A stretch of 64,000 bases of DNA, taken from NCBI RefSeq assembly GCF_004804355.1, contig NZ_SRWZ01000004.1, positions 302,665 through 366,664 of the forward strand. Direction: 5' to 3'. Positions 44,800 through 54,139 of this stretch are shown piece after piece (position 1 is the first letter of the stretch; the number at the start of each line of letters is the position of its first letter). This DNA comes from Cognatitamlana onchidii. Its GTDB lineage: Bacteria; Bacteroidota; Bacteroidia; Flavobacteriales; Flavobacteriaceae. Made by a program: the position numbers and the translations under genes. The notes under the pieces were generated by a model. That model did no database searches and was not told the DNA's origin. It worked only from the letters and a program-made list of their open reading frames with translations.

Positions 44800-46141
44800 A
44801 TATAGGATTTAACCAGGTAGTACTTTTTGAAGTCTCTTTTTTAGTAATACGTTGTGTTTTAAAATAAGCCTGTCGTGTTGCTTTGATGGCCGCCAATACT
44901 TCACTGTATAAAGCTATGTTTGTTTGTTCATCTTTAAATAATGCATGATTTAATTTTGACAGCGCATTATTTAGGGGTTTAGAATTAGTTTGTACAGCCA
45001 AATCTTCCAGTGTTTCAAATTTAGAACTTAATTTTTTTACCCAAACGTGACTCGTTCTAGAAAAGGCGAAATAATCGTGATGTTTTAAGGCTTTTTTTAG
45101 CTGAGCAAATGCAAAGCCCTCTGATTGCAAGTAGTGTGTTCTTTTAAGCTTAATGAACGCGATAAGTCTTTTTGATATATAAAAAAGGATAAAACCTCCA
45201 ACAAGTGTTAAAATTAAATAGATAACGAATGTTTTTGGGGTTAAGCCAAATATTAAAAAGGGTGTTTCTTGAGTTTTGGCAGCTTCAATAGTGTCCTTTT
45301 GTAACGATTTTTTTATGCTTGAGAGCATGCTTAAATCTGGATTTGGTTTCACTTGAACCACAACAGAGTCAATATATTTTTTGTAAAACTTTTTATTATT
45401 TGAATTCCAATACATGTATTCTGTAGCAGGGAAAACAACTTCACCTTCTTTTTCAAAAAGGTAGTTAACAGTTTCTGAACGTGAAGCAGATATGGCTGTT
45501 TTTGACTTCTTAGTATTTACTTTGGCACGCCTAGGATAAACACTAATTCCTGCAATGCTATCCCAAATCGATACGGGTATGAATTCAGCCATGGTCCCGC
45601 CTGCAGATCTGTTAATAGTGCGTTGTACCACGTCTCCCACCTTGATGTTATCTAGAGCAGTAGACCATTTTTGATTTACGTTTAAATAAGTAGCTACTAA
45701 CCAATTATTTGGATTGTACCCCAATGGCACAGGTAATACATTAAAGCTTTTTGGTTTCGTTGTCACGGTTCTCTTGATGCCCTTATATCCTCCGGGTTTA
45801 GGTGACGCAATATTTATGGATAAACTGGGGATGGTAATTTGACCTTCTTCTGTTGGAAATACATTGTAATAAAAACTTACGCCAGCGTAATTTTTGCCAC
45901 TAAATGCTCTACTGTTACTAACCGAACGAAAGTAAACGGTTAGTGCATTGTCAATTTGAATATTGCCTAAATCTACACCTTCGGTAAACCATGTTGAGGT
46001 ATATACAGAAACGGTTAGTTTCACGGGCTGCCCAATGTAGGCTTCATTGGTGTTTACAGTGGCATAGGCAATGATGCTTTGACCCAAACTAGAAAGCGGT
46101 ATCAACAAAAACGTCATCATAATTCCAATTGTTTTTACCAT
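44789..46141 (-). CDS. batD: BatD-like protein (Bat operon)
   Basis: 450 aa. Signal peptide (1-20), then beta-rich domains of the BatD type: AYATVNTNEAYIGQPVKLTVSVY (about 25-47), FYYNVFPTEEGQITIPSLSI, and IFGLTPKTFVIYLILTLVGG at the start of a transmembrane helix (about 297-320). A cytoplasmic C-terminal part (about 330-450) follows. BatD is the large periplasmic protein of the Bacteroides aerotolerance locus. It overlaps BatB/C by 7 bp and ends 11 bp into the convergent cytochrome gene. Confidence 0.88.
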   Translation of the reverse strand: MVKTIGIMMTFLLIPLSSLGQSIIAYATVNTNEAYIGQPVKLTVSVYTSTWFTEGVDLGNIQIDNALTVYFRSVSNSRAFSGKNYAGVSFYYNVFPTEEGQITIPSLSINIASPKPGGYKGIKRTVTTKPKSFNVLPVPLGYNPNNWLVATYLNVNQKWSTALDNIKVGDVVQRTINRSAGGTMAEFIPVSIWDSIAGISVYPRRAKVNTKKSKTAISASRSETVNYLFEKEGEVVFPATEYMYWNSNNKKFYKKYIDSVVVQVKPNPDLSMLSSIKKSLQKDTIEAAKTQETPFLIFGLTPKTFVIYLILTLVGGFILFYISKRLIAFIKLKRTHYLQSEGFAFAQLKKALKHHDYFAFSRTSHVWVKKLSSKFETLEDLAVQTNSKPLNNALSKLNHALFKDEQTNIALYSEVLAAIKATRQAYFKTQRITKKETSKSTTWLNPISKS

Positions 46142-47841
46142 GACGCTTCTGTTTTTTGTACTTCAACAATTCCTTTCTTTACTTGATATTTAAACTTTCT
46201 AGTTAAAAAAAGCGCAGGATCATCATCAACTTTTCGCATTAAAATGTTTTTAGGAAGTTCACCCTTGCCTGATTTAAAGTCGTCTGGCAATTCATCCATT
46301 TCTTTGCCTTTCCTTTTGTCAGTCTCGGCGGTCTCTTCTAATCGTTCTTTCTCCATATCTTTTTTAGTAGCTTCTTGTCCACCGCCACTTAAATCTTCTG
46401 GAGATTTGTTTTGTTTGTTCTTTGCAGCTTTTTTGTCATTTTTGATATTGCTTTCTTCTTGTTGAGAGGCCATTTTATCCTTTGCTGTAATAATTTGTTT
46501 AAGATTAGAACTTGCCTTTTCATTTGATGGATCTTTCTGAAGTACTTTTTCGAAGACCGCTTGTGAGGCATCTAGCTTGCCCAATTTAGCATAGGTTAAA
46601 CCTAAGTTATATAAGCCATTAATAGTAGTGTCTTTTTTAAATGCAGATTCTGCACTTAAAAAATCACCACCTTTATAGTAGGCTACACCTTTATGCATGG
46701 GGTCATCAAAACCCGAGGCTGCTTTTAAGTAGTTTTCAGAGTCATAGTCTTGTTGGGCTTGATAGGCCTTAGTATACCATAAGTCTTTGAATTTAAATTT
46801 AGTGGTTTCTTTTGTTGTATTCTTGGTACAGGATTGAAGAAATAAGGCTAGAATAATAAGGTTAATAGACCAGCCTTTTCTGAAGCTGAACATAAAAATA
46901 AAGGCTAGCGGAAAAATTAACCAGTAACCATTGTCTTGCCAGTCTTCTTCCTCTTGATTGGTTTGGTCTTCAAAAACCAAATCGTCACTAATGGCTTTGG
47001 CTAAATCTTTAACATCGCTATCATCCAACGTAATTTCCAAAATATCCAAGGCCTCCATTTCTGATAAAGCCTTTAGTTTAGAAATATTTAAAGCTGAGTT
47101 TTGCTTGGTTGTTGGTATTTTGGCACCGCTTTGTGAAGCTAACGGATAGATGAAAAGCTGTACGTTATTGTCCTGTAAAAAGACGCTAACCTGCTCTAGT
47201 GAAAGGTCTTCTAAATCATCAGTTACTAATAGTATTTTACCTTGGGCTTTGTTCTCATCAAAGAGCGCATCCATTTTTTTAAATAGGCCGTTGTATTCAG
47301 TACCCTGTGCAGGCATCATTTTTGGTTGTAATCCGTCCAGTTGATCCAGAATAATTTTGTAATCTGTTGTAAACGGAATCGCAGTATGTGCGGAACCGGC
47401 GTAAACTAGTAAATTAGTTGCTGCTCTAGGACCAGCTTCTAAAAGATCACGAATTTTAAATTTAGCACGCTCTAGTCGGTTAGGTGAAACATCTTCTGCT
47501 AACATGCTTTTCGATAAGTCTAGAGCAATCACAAATTGGGATTCAACCTTTTTAGCAGGGGCTTTAATTTGATTCCAGGTAGGGCCTAAAAAGCTAATAA
47601 TACCAATGATAAACATTAGAATGACAGATGCCCTTATAAGATAGGCTTTCCAAGATGTTCCCTTTTTAATCACATAAGGTCGCAAATGAGGCGCAATATT
47701 TTTTTTCCAAGCATTGGACTCTCTATAGAATAGGAATCCAATGATTAAAACTAAAACAGTTCCAATCCCCAAATACAAATACTCGATTCGTAAAAAGTGG
47801 AAGTTTTCCCAATTGATATGTTCAATGTTTTGCGTCATCAA
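46135..47841 (-). CDS. Fused BatB-BatC: von Willebrand A domain plus TPR
   Basis: 568 aa. Two N-terminal membrane helices (about 20-40 and 70-90) lead to a VWA domain with an intact MIDAS, FVIALDLSKSMLAEDV (DxSxS at about 107-111), then a third helix pair near 303-330. The C-terminal half (about 345-470) holds BatC-type TPRs (GLYNLGLTYAKLGKLDASQ, VFEKVLQKDPSNEKA) followed by a Lys/Glu-rich tail. BatB and BatC are separate in Bacteroides; here they are one chain. VWA proteins of this operon probably hold a substrate or partner for the MoxR ATPase. Overlaps batA by 4 bp. Confidence 0.9.
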   Translation of the reverse strand: MMTQNIEHINWENFHFLRIEYLYLGIGTVLVLIIGFLFYRESNAWKKNIAPHLRPYVIKKGTSWKAYLIRASVILMFIIGIISFLGPTWNQIKAPAKKVESQFVIALDLSKSMLAEDVSPNRLERAKFKIRDLLEAGPRAATNLLVYAGSAHTAIPFTTDYKIILDQLDGLQPKMMPAQGTEYNGLFKKMDALFDENKAQGKILLVTDDLEDLSLEQVSVFLQDNNVQLFIYPLASQSGAKIPTTKQNSALNISKLKALSEMEALDILEITLDDSDVKDLAKAISDDLVFEDQTNQEEEDWQDNGYWLIFPLAFIFMFSFRKGWSINLIILALFLQSCTKNTTKETTKFKFKDLWYTKAYQAQQDYDSENYLKAASGFDDPMHKGVAYYKGGDFLSAESAFKKDTTINGLYNLGLTYAKLGKLDASQAVFEKVLQKDPSNEKASSNLKQIITAKDKMASQQEESNIKNDKKAAKNKQNKSPEDLSGGGQEATKKDMEKERLEETAETDKRKGKEMDELPDDFKSGKGELPKNILMRKVDDDPALFLTRKFKYQVKKGIVEVQKTEASW

Positions 47842-48830
47842 CGGTTTGTAAAACGTTTAAAAATTATCACAATATTGTTTATCATGATTAAAACAAACCC
47901 TAAAATTAGGGCTGCTCCTAAAGGATAATAATAAAGTAATGTTTTAGGTGTATAGCTTTCTTCTTCATATTCAACGGGCTCAAGCTTTTCAAGCTCAACA
48001 TATATGTTTTCCAGTGCCTCAGTGTCTTTTGCTCTAAAATATTGTCCTTTTGTTAGTTCGGCAATCTCTGTTAGCGTACGTTCATCGAGGTCAGAACCAA
48101 CATTACCTGGGTCGCCAATGCCAACAGCGTATATTATTGTTGAGTCTTTTTTTGCCATATTTGCAGCGTCTAATGGAAGAATATCCATGCCGCTGTCAAC
48201 CCCATCTGTGAGTAGTAAAATAACTTTATTAGGTATGGTATCTCTTTCAAACATATCCATGCCTTTTACAATCGCCTTTCCAATATTGGTCATTTGCCCT
48301 GCCATGCCCACATCTGCTTCATCAAGCATGGTTTGTACCGTTTTTAAATCTGTTGTAAAAGGTGCTTGTATGTAGGCGTTACTTGCAAAAAAAATAAGTC
48401 CCATTTTGTCGCTTTCTCGCTTTACAATAAAGTCTTGCATGATGTTCTTAACAGCCTCCCAACGCGTAACTTTCTTGTTGTCAATCATCCAGTCATTATT
48501 GGCCATGCTGAAGGATAAATCGGCAAGAATAAGAAAATTTCGAGATGTTTTTACTTTTCTTTCAGGTTTACCAACCAATTCTGGCGAAGCCATAGCCGAT
48601 AAAAGTAAAAGCCAAATAATAAACATACAAAATGATGACAACCACGATCGCTTTTTTATGTGTGAGGCTTTTTTAGGTTTCTGGTTAGCCGTTTTAGAAC
48701 TGGAATCAAAATAGGGGTAAATCAAAGCAGTACTTCGGTTTTTTATAGCTGGTAATATCCAATAAATTAGAATTGGAAGCACCGCCAAAAAAGCGACATA
48801 CGGATATGCGAATTGAAAATTATCAGGCAT
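47838..48830 (-). CDS. batA: BatA: membrane-anchored von Willebrand A protein
   Basis: 330 aa. Membrane helix at about 10-28, a second at about 57-78, VWA domain with FLILADLSFSMANND (MIDAS DxSxS, about 102-106) and a helix at about 305-325 near the C-terminus. LLLTDGVDSGMDILPLDAA is the Thr/Asp MIDAS region. Fits BatA of the Bacteroides aerotolerance operon. Overlaps its upstream neighbour by 8 bp and BatB/C by 4 bp, so all are translationally coupled. Confidence 0.92.
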   Translation of the reverse strand: MPDNFQFAYPYVAFLAVLPILIYWILPAIKNRSTALIYPYFDSSSKTANQKPKKASHIKKRSWLSSFCMFIIWLLLLSAMASPELVGKPERKVKTSRNFLILADLSFSMANNDWMIDNKKVTRWEAVKNIMQDFIVKRESDKMGLIFFASNAYIQAPFTTDLKTVQTMLDEADVGMAGQMTNIGKAIVKGMDMFERDTIPNKVILLLTDGVDSGMDILPLDAANMAKKDSTIIYAVGIGDPGNVGSDLDERTLTEIAELTKGQYFRAKDTEALENIYVELEKLEPVEYEEESYTPKTLLYYYPLGAALILGFVLIMINNIVIIFKRFTNR

Positions 48831-49296
48831 GATGCTTAATCCATTTTATACTGCTACTTACAAACTCATCCATTTTAAAACTATCTGAAATGGTAAATTC
48901 ACCTTTATAAACCGCCGAAGCAATACTGGTTTTATATTTAATAAAAACGGGTTGATTGAGTTTGCTGTCTAAAAAATTAAGCCAATTTTCCCCTTCTAGT
49001 GAGGCTACTTGTTTTCTGCTATAGGTTTGTAAGGCGGTCTGTTTTAACAAAAACATAATTTGAACAATATTGGTGCTTATTGTGTTCTCTTTAGCATGCA
49101 TTAGTTTCTGTATACTGGAAATGGCAGTTCTACGATAGACGTTTTGTTTATATTTTTTATAGTAGGTATATACTATAAACAGGATTAAGCTGGCCAATAT
49201 TATAAATAGAATTTTCCATCCTATAGTGTCCATCGTAAAAGGTATAGGGTCTGGAGTGATAATTGGACTTAATTCAATATTTTGATCCTGTTGCAT
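48823..49296 (-). CDS. Membrane protein of the Bat operon (DUF4381-like)
   Basis: 157 aa. One transmembrane helix at about 28-47 (ILFIILASLILFIVYTYYK) after a short periplasmic N-terminus, then a basic cytoplasmic segment (KKYKQNVYRRTAISSIQKL). KQVASLEGENWLNFLDSK fits the DUF4381 family that regularly lies between DUF58 and BatA genes. It has no known catalytic role. Overlaps batA by 8 bp. Confidence 0.85.
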   Translation of the reverse strand: MQQDQNIELSPIITPDPIPFTMDTIGWKILFIILASLILFIVYTYYKKYKQNVYRRTAISSIQKLMHAKENTISTNIVQIMFLLKQTALQTYSRKQVASLEGENWLNFLDSKLNQPVFIKYKTSIASAVYKGEFTISDSFKMDEFVSSSIKWIKHHA

Positions 49297-49305
49297 GTAG
49301 TCAAA

Positions 49306-50262
49306 TTATTTATTGTAATTACTAAAAACTTCAATGAGTTGTTCTTCAATAGGGCTTGAAGTATTAACCTGAAACAAATTAATGTTGTATTTCTCTAATT
49401 CGACTTTAAAATTTTTGTAATTTGTTTTAAATGATTTACTTAGTTTTTCTTTGAGTTTTTTATTGTCTCCATTTAAATTGACTTGATACGTGTGGTCTGT
49501 TATGATCATTTTTTCGTTAGGAACATCGGCTTCTAATTGATCATAGACTTGTATTAAAACAAGGTCATTATGCAGCGCAAGTTGGCTAAGGTATTGCAGT
49601 ACCGAATTGTTATATCTATGAAAATCACTGATAATAAAAACTAGAAAGTCATGGGTAACAATATTATTTATTTTAGCAAAAATATCGGTTAAAGAGGCTT
49701 CAAAATTAAAGTCTTTTACATTGTAAATGTCTTGATTTGCCTCTATAATTTTTTGTAGAAAATAAATGATGTTTCTTGGGTCGCGTTTTGGAGTTATTAA
49801 GTCATACTGATCTCCAGTATACACCATGCCACCAATACGATCGCCTCCTTTTTTTATTTTGTGGGCAATAATAGAAGCCAGTTCTCCAGCTACAACTGCT
49901 TTAGTTTTTTCCTGAGAACCAAAACCCATAGATGTCGACTGGTCAACAAAAATAAAAGCAGGTTTTTCTTTTTCTTCAGTAAATACTTTAGTGTGTGTTT
50001 TTCCTGTTTTGGCCGTGACACTCCAGTCTATATTTCTAATATCGTCACCAAGAACATAAGGTCGAGATTCTTCAAAATCTAAACCTCTGCCGCGTAAGCG
50101 CGATGCATAACGCCCTGATAATAAGCTGTTTGACTTTTTTTTGCCAGTGCCTAAATTCAGAACAGAAGCAAACAACTCAAACTTCAAGAGATGTTCAAGG
50201 GTTAAAAAAACATTTGGGTGGTTATCTTTGTTTTTGGATTTCATAGTATGTGCATTAAGCAA
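49306..50262 (-). CDS. DUF58 protein (Bat operon)
   Basis: 318 aa (Met7 at 50244, MKSKNKDN, would start 10 bp after the moxR stop; the first Met overlaps moxR by 8 bp). DUF58 domain with GRYASRLRGRGLDFEESRPY, the conserved DDIRNIDWSVTAKTGKTH (about 73-90), and a VWA-like C-terminal part (PAFIFVDQSTSMGFG, MIDAS DxSxS). DUF58 proteins pair with MoxR ATPases; role unknown in detail. Confidence 0.93.
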   Translation of the reverse strand: MLNAHTMKSKNKDNHPNVFLTLEHLLKFELFASVLNLGTGKKKSNSLLSGRYASRLRGRGLDFEESRPYVLGDDIRNIDWSVTAKTGKTHTKVFTEEKEKPAFIFVDQSTSMGFGSQEKTKAVVAGELASIIAHKIKKGGDRIGGMVYTGDQYDLITPKRDPRNIIYFLQKIIEANQDIYNVKDFNFEASLTDIFAKINNIVTHDFLVFIISDFHRYNNSVLQYLSQLALHNDLVLIQVYDQLEADVPNEKMIITDHTYQVNLNGDNKKLKEKLSKSFKTNYKNFKVELEKYNINLFQVNTSSPIEEQLIEVFSNYNK

Positions 50263-51223
50263 CTACTGCTACAACCTCAATCAATTTTTCAATAACCTGA
50301 TCGGCGGTAACGCCTTCGGCTCTGGCTTTATAACTTAATGCCAGCCTATGCCGCAATACATCTTTGATGGTCTGATGAATATCCTCAGGTGTGACATAGT
50401 CTCTATTTTGCATCCATGCGTGTACTCTACTGCATCTATCTAGAGCAATAGTTCCTCTAGGGCTTGAACCAAAATCAATTAATTTGGCAAGTTCTTCATC
50501 AAACTTTTCAGGGTACCTCGTTGCCGAAATTAAACTAACCATATATTTCTCTATGTCTTCTGAAGTTTTTACTTTATTAATCTCCTTTCTGGCGTCAAAA
50601 ATGACTTGCTGCGGAATAATATTGACAGTTTTTTTAGCTTTTTCTTTAGAGGCTTCGCGCTTATTAAGCCGCATGATTTCTAATTCTGATTCGTCATCAG
50701 GGTAACTAATTATGGTATGTACTAAAAAACGATCCATTTGAGCTTCAGGTAGGGGGTAGGTTCCTTCTTGTTCAATTGGGTTTTGGGTAGCCATCACCAT
50801 AAATAATTCATTCATTTTGTAGGTTTTTCCGGAAACTGTTACCTGACGTTCCTCCATAGCTTCAAGCAGCGCTGATTGCACTTTGGCAGGCGCTCTGTTA
50901 ATCTCATCAGCAAGGATTAAATTGCTAAAGATAGGACCTTGTTGGAATACAAATTTTTCTTTTTCGCTTGGTAGATAAATCTCAGTACCTGTAATATCCG
51001 ATGGTAATAAATCTGGTGTGAATTGTATTCTGCTCAAACCACAATCTAAATTTTTAGCTAATGCATTAATGGCTCTGGTTTTTGCTAAACCCGGTAACCC
51101 CTCTAAAAGCATATTACCATCTGCAAGTAGAACAAGAATAATTCTGTCAATGAGTTGTTGTTGTCCAATTATAGATTTAGACATTTGTTCTTTTAGTGTG
51201 GTAATCGATTCAAATGATGTCAT
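50255..51223 (-). CDS. MoxR-type AAA+ ATPase
   Basis: 322 aa. AAA+ domain of the MoxR group: Walker A EGLPGLAKTRAINALA (GLPGLAKT at 42-49), Walker B LILADEINRAPAKVQSALLE (about 105-124), MATQNPIEQEGTYPLPEAQ (sensor), and a C-terminal lid with RHRLALSYKARAEGVTADQ. MoxR ATPases act as chaperones for metal-protein or complex assembly with VWA partners, here the Bat proteins downstream. Spacing to the HAD gene upstream is 31 bp, so both may be one transcript. Confidence 0.95.
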   Translation of the reverse strand: MTSFESITTLKEQMSKSIIGQQQLIDRIILVLLADGNMLLEGLPGLAKTRAINALAKNLDCGLSRIQFTPDLLPSDITGTEIYLPSEKEKFVFQQGPIFSNLILADEINRAPAKVQSALLEAMEERQVTVSGKTYKMNELFMVMATQNPIEQEGTYPLPEAQMDRFLVHTIISYPDDESELEIMRLNKREASKEKAKKTVNIIPQQVIFDARKEINKVKTSEDIEKYMVSLISATRYPEKFDEELAKLIDFGSSPRGTIALDRCSRVHAWMQNRDYVTPEDIHQTIKDVLRHRLALSYKARAEGVTADQVIEKLIEVVAVVA

Positions 51224-51254
51224 AAAACTTTAATAATTTGATTCTTACTTCTAT

Positions 51255-52286
51255 TTATTTTTCAAACGGATAAATAAGCTTCCAGTCGTTTTTCATGTCG
51301 ATAATGGTCCAACCGTCTTTTTGCGCCTGGTCCAAGCCTTTGTCTAGTCTTCCAATGTGCGATGCTCTATCATAGGCCCATTCTCTTTCAGAATCTGTGT
51401 GGTGCAGGTACAACATAAAACTCTTATACTTGTTAGAGGCCGCCCATTGTAGCATTTGCAAATCGCCATCAGAGTTGCCAGACGCAAATACCGGTTTTTT
51501 GCCTATAATGGTATTAATATTAATGGGTTTACCTTCTTTGTCATCGATAAAATCAAGGGCTGCTAAACGCATAATTTTTGGGTCTCCGTTATTATATTTA
51601 AATTCTGTTTTTAAGCGACTACCTATTATTTTTTCTTTTGGAATTCCATATATTTCGGTTACGAATGCTCGCATAAAATCAACACCTCCACCAGAAACAA
51701 TATAGGTTTGAAAATCGTTAGCTCTTAAATAATCTAACAATTCTAGCATGGGCTGATAAACCAATTTGTCATATCCAACACCTTTGGTAGGATGTTTAGC
51801 GGTCTTTATCCAGTCTTGAACAATAGTCTCAAACTCCTCTGTTGACATGCCTGCATGGCTTTCCATAACAAGGGTTAATAAACCATGTTCACCTTGCTGT
51901 ATCAAGGTTTCCATATCGTCCTCTAAAACAGCTTTGAATGGTTGCTTGTTTTTCCACTCTGGATGTTCACTAGCCAGAGCTTTAACTCTATCTATGGCAA
52001 AGAACAATTGGAAATAAGCTGGTTGTTCACTCCAAAGATTTCCATCATTATCGAAAGTTGCAATGCGATCTTTAACTGGAATAAAATGATTACTCTCCGG
52101 GTTAGTTACATCGGCAACATAATTTATAATAGCTTCTTTAGAAAGACTTTTATTCCAAGATGGAAGCGGATCTACAATTTCAACCGTTTCTGTTTTTGGA
52201 GCTTCTTTTTTTTGTGAGTTACAACTTAAAATTATTGTTCCAATTACTGCCAATGCAATACTCTTTAAAAAATACTTTGGTGTCAT
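51255..52286 (-). CDS. HAD-superfamily phosphatase lipoprotein
   Basis: 343 aa. Lipobox IILSC (Cys22). The HAD core shows motif I as ATFDNDGNLW (DxDGN, about residues 80-84), motif II as YIVSGGGVDF and motif III/IV as PVFASGNSDGDLQML (GNSDGD). The first Asp of motif I is the nucleophile and both Asp are present, so activity is likely. The fold resembles phosphoserine-phosphatase-like HAD enzymes with a helical cap; lipidation is unusual and puts it at the periplasmic face. It lies upstream of moxR, 31 bp apart, and 124 bp after a MetA-type barrel gene. Substrate unknown. Confidence 0.85.
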   Translation of the reverse strand: MTPKYFLKSIALAVIGTIILSCNSQKKEAPKTETVEIVDPLPSWNKSLSKEAIINYVADVTNPESNHFIPVKDRIATFDNDGNLWSEQPAYFQLFFAIDRVKALASEHPEWKNKQPFKAVLEDDMETLIQQGEHGLLTLVMESHAGMSTEEFETIVQDWIKTAKHPTKGVGYDKLVYQPMLELLDYLRANDFQTYIVSGGGVDFMRAFVTEIYGIPKEKIIGSRLKTEFKYNNGDPKIMRLAALDFIDDKEGKPININTIIGKKPVFASGNSDGDLQMLQWAASNKYKSFMLYLHHTDSEREWAYDRASHIGRLDKGLDQAQKDGWTIIDMKNDWKLIYPFEK

Positions 52287-52410
52287 AATAAAATGAATTA
52301 ATAGCTTTATTGATAGTAAATATACAAATTAGCTTAGTATAACAAACCGCCTCTAGACACGAAAAATTACACGGTTAGAGAATTTTGAAAAAACAAAAAC
52401 TTAAAGGAAT

Positions 52411-53343
52411 TCACAATAATAAAGCCCAGCCAAGAGCGATAGAATCTGTATTGCTACCTATTAAACGTGTAGTTCTGGAATATATATAAGCCAGTTTTAA
52501 AGATTGTCTTTTTGAAATGGAATAGCCAGTAGAAAGCGATGCAAGTACATCATTTCTTCTGTCGTCTTTAGATTCGTTATTAATGGTTGATTTACTTCCA
52601 GTGCCAGTTCCAACGCTTAATGAGGCCCAGAGTATGGAATTAAAGCGTTTTATTAAATGAGTTTGGGCAGCAAGCATTGGTTTTTGAGATCGTGTATTGC
52701 CCCCAAAAAAATTGTTGTTATTGGTAAAGAAAATAACCGATGTGGTAAATTCAAAAGACCACAAGCCCCAGTTATGCAGCACGCCAACTTGAGGCCTTAT
52801 AACAAATCTATTTTGCCCAAGATTTAATAACTTATCTGCATGATAGAGTCCTGTGGGTAGTGTAATGGCTATAGAAGCTCCAACCGTTGTATTTACAGGG
52901 TTTTCTTTAAAATATTTAAACAATTCTTTTGGTTGTGCAGCTGGTGGGCCAATAAGGTTAACAGATAGCCTTATTCTAGAATCCATGAACCCATTTCTAT
53001 TGGTGGAAGCAAATTCTCCATTTAGTATGCCTTTCCAATATGCAAAACTAGCAGGCAGCTTAACATCAACTCTGGCTAGTTTTGATCCTAATTTAAATGG
53101 ACGCACATATTGTATTATAACAGAATGCGCGTCTATTTTAGCGTCTTCAAGATTAAGTGCAGGGTCCAGCAAAATATCACCACTAGTAAAGGCATATCCC
53201 CCGCCAAGTACCTGAGTTCCCAAAGGGAGCGCATTCCATCTTCTTGGTTCTAAATCTTGTGCAAAGTTTTGAAAAGAACAAAGAAAAGTTCCGATAATGA
53301 AAGTTACTATATGCTTATTAAGGTCTTTTTTAAAGCTAATCAT
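52411..53343 (-). CDS. Outer-membrane barrel of the MetA/phenol-degradation type (third copy)
   Basis: 310 aa. Signal peptide (about 1-28, ending QNFAQ). The mature start PRRWNALPLGTQVLGGGYAFTSGDILLDP is the classic opening of the MetA-like family, followed by YVRPFKLGSKLARVDVKLP, GASIAITLPTGLYHADKLLN and the closing SLKLAYIYSRTTRLIGSNTD. It is a different branch from the paired copies at 32813 and 34210. The family includes SalD/MetA-like channels for aromatic compounds. It is adjacent to the HAD and DUF4136-like lipoprotein genes. Confidence 0.85.
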   Translation of the reverse strand: MISFKKDLNKHIVTFIIGTFLCSFQNFAQDLEPRRWNALPLGTQVLGGGYAFTSGDILLDPALNLEDAKIDAHSVIIQYVRPFKLGSKLARVDVKLPASFAYWKGILNGEFASTNRNGFMDSRIRLSVNLIGPPAAQPKELFKYFKENPVNTTVGASIAITLPTGLYHADKLLNLGQNRFVIRPQVGVLHNWGLWSFEFTTSVIFFTNNNNFFGGNTRSQKPMLAAQTHLIKRFNSILWASLSVGTGTGSKSTINNESKDDRRNDVLASLSTGYSISKRQSLKLAYIYSRTTRLIGSNTDSIALGWALLL

Positions 53344-53408
53344 TAATCTTAAAGATAAAGATTTATATATATCATTATACCAAGTAATGTTAGAACGGGC
53401 TATTTGCT

Positions 53409-54092
53409 CTATACTTTTTGTAAGCTTTCTAAAATCTTGGCAACATATTTTTCGGCAGTTTTATAAGCGTCTTTAGGGTTTTTTAGAGAGGTTGTTACTA
53501 CGGCTACCAATTGACTATCTGCGGGTTCATCTAAATTATAAGCAACGGTTTCAAGAACGTACTCTGTACTTGTTCTGGTGGTGGTTCCTCCTGTTGGGAC
53601 AAATCCTCCAAAAGAACTATAATAAGGGCCGTAGGCATATGGGTATCTGTAGTAACTTCCGAAGCCACCATAATAACTTGGATATCCATATCCCATACCC
53701 ATATAAATACCATCTTGTGTTGTGGTTTGCGTCAACTTTTTATCTTTTACAACAGTAAGTATAATGGCATTAAACCCTTCACTTTCTAAAATGCTGTTAA
53801 TAAACTTCATGCGTTCTTCCGTCATTTCTCTCTCTGGATGAATTTGAGGGGCTTGTGTATAACTTTCAATGGCATTGAGTCCATGTTCTCTAAGGTCTTC
53901 TGCAAGTTCAAGCTCGAAAGCTACTCTAGCTTGATTATCGGTGGTTCTAGCAATAACTAAAATCTTTTTCTCCTTAAATAACTCAACTACTGGCTTTTCG
54001 GCTTTCCATGCATTAATGACCTTAACGCCTCCGCACGCTTGTACAAATAGTACTATTGATAATAAAGTGGTAACTAAAGTAGTTTTTTTCAT
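53409..54092 (-). CDS. DUF4136-like lipoprotein with a Tyr/Gly-rich segment
   Basis: About 227 aa from MKKTTLVTT at 54092; an upstream in-frame ATG at 54137 adds a non-signal leader. The lipobox is FVQAC (Cys about 20). The N-terminal part (AWKAEKPVVELFKEKKILVIARTTDN in pieces) matches the DUF4136-type fold, with GLNAIESYTQAPQ. Residues about 135-170 are extraordinarily rich in Tyr and Gly (YGYPSYYGGFGSYYRYPYAY), perhaps a surface loop. It follows the Omp85-type gene on the same strand with 47 bp between. Function unknown. Confidence 0.75.
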   Translation of the reverse strand: MKKTTLVTTLLSIVLFVQACGGVKVINAWKAEKPVVELFKEKKILVIARTTDNQARVAFELELAEDLREHGLNAIESYTQAPQIHPEREMTEERMKFINSILESEGFNAIILTVVKDKKLTQTTTQDGIYMGMGYGYPSYYGGFGSYYRYPYAYGPYYSSFGGFVPTGGTTTRTSTEYVLETVAYNLDEPADSQLVAVVTTSLKNPKDAYKTAEKYVAKILESLQKV

Positions 54093-54139
54093 TTTAATAT
54101 GATTGAGTTTGATTTTGTGTAAATATATAAAAGGCATGT

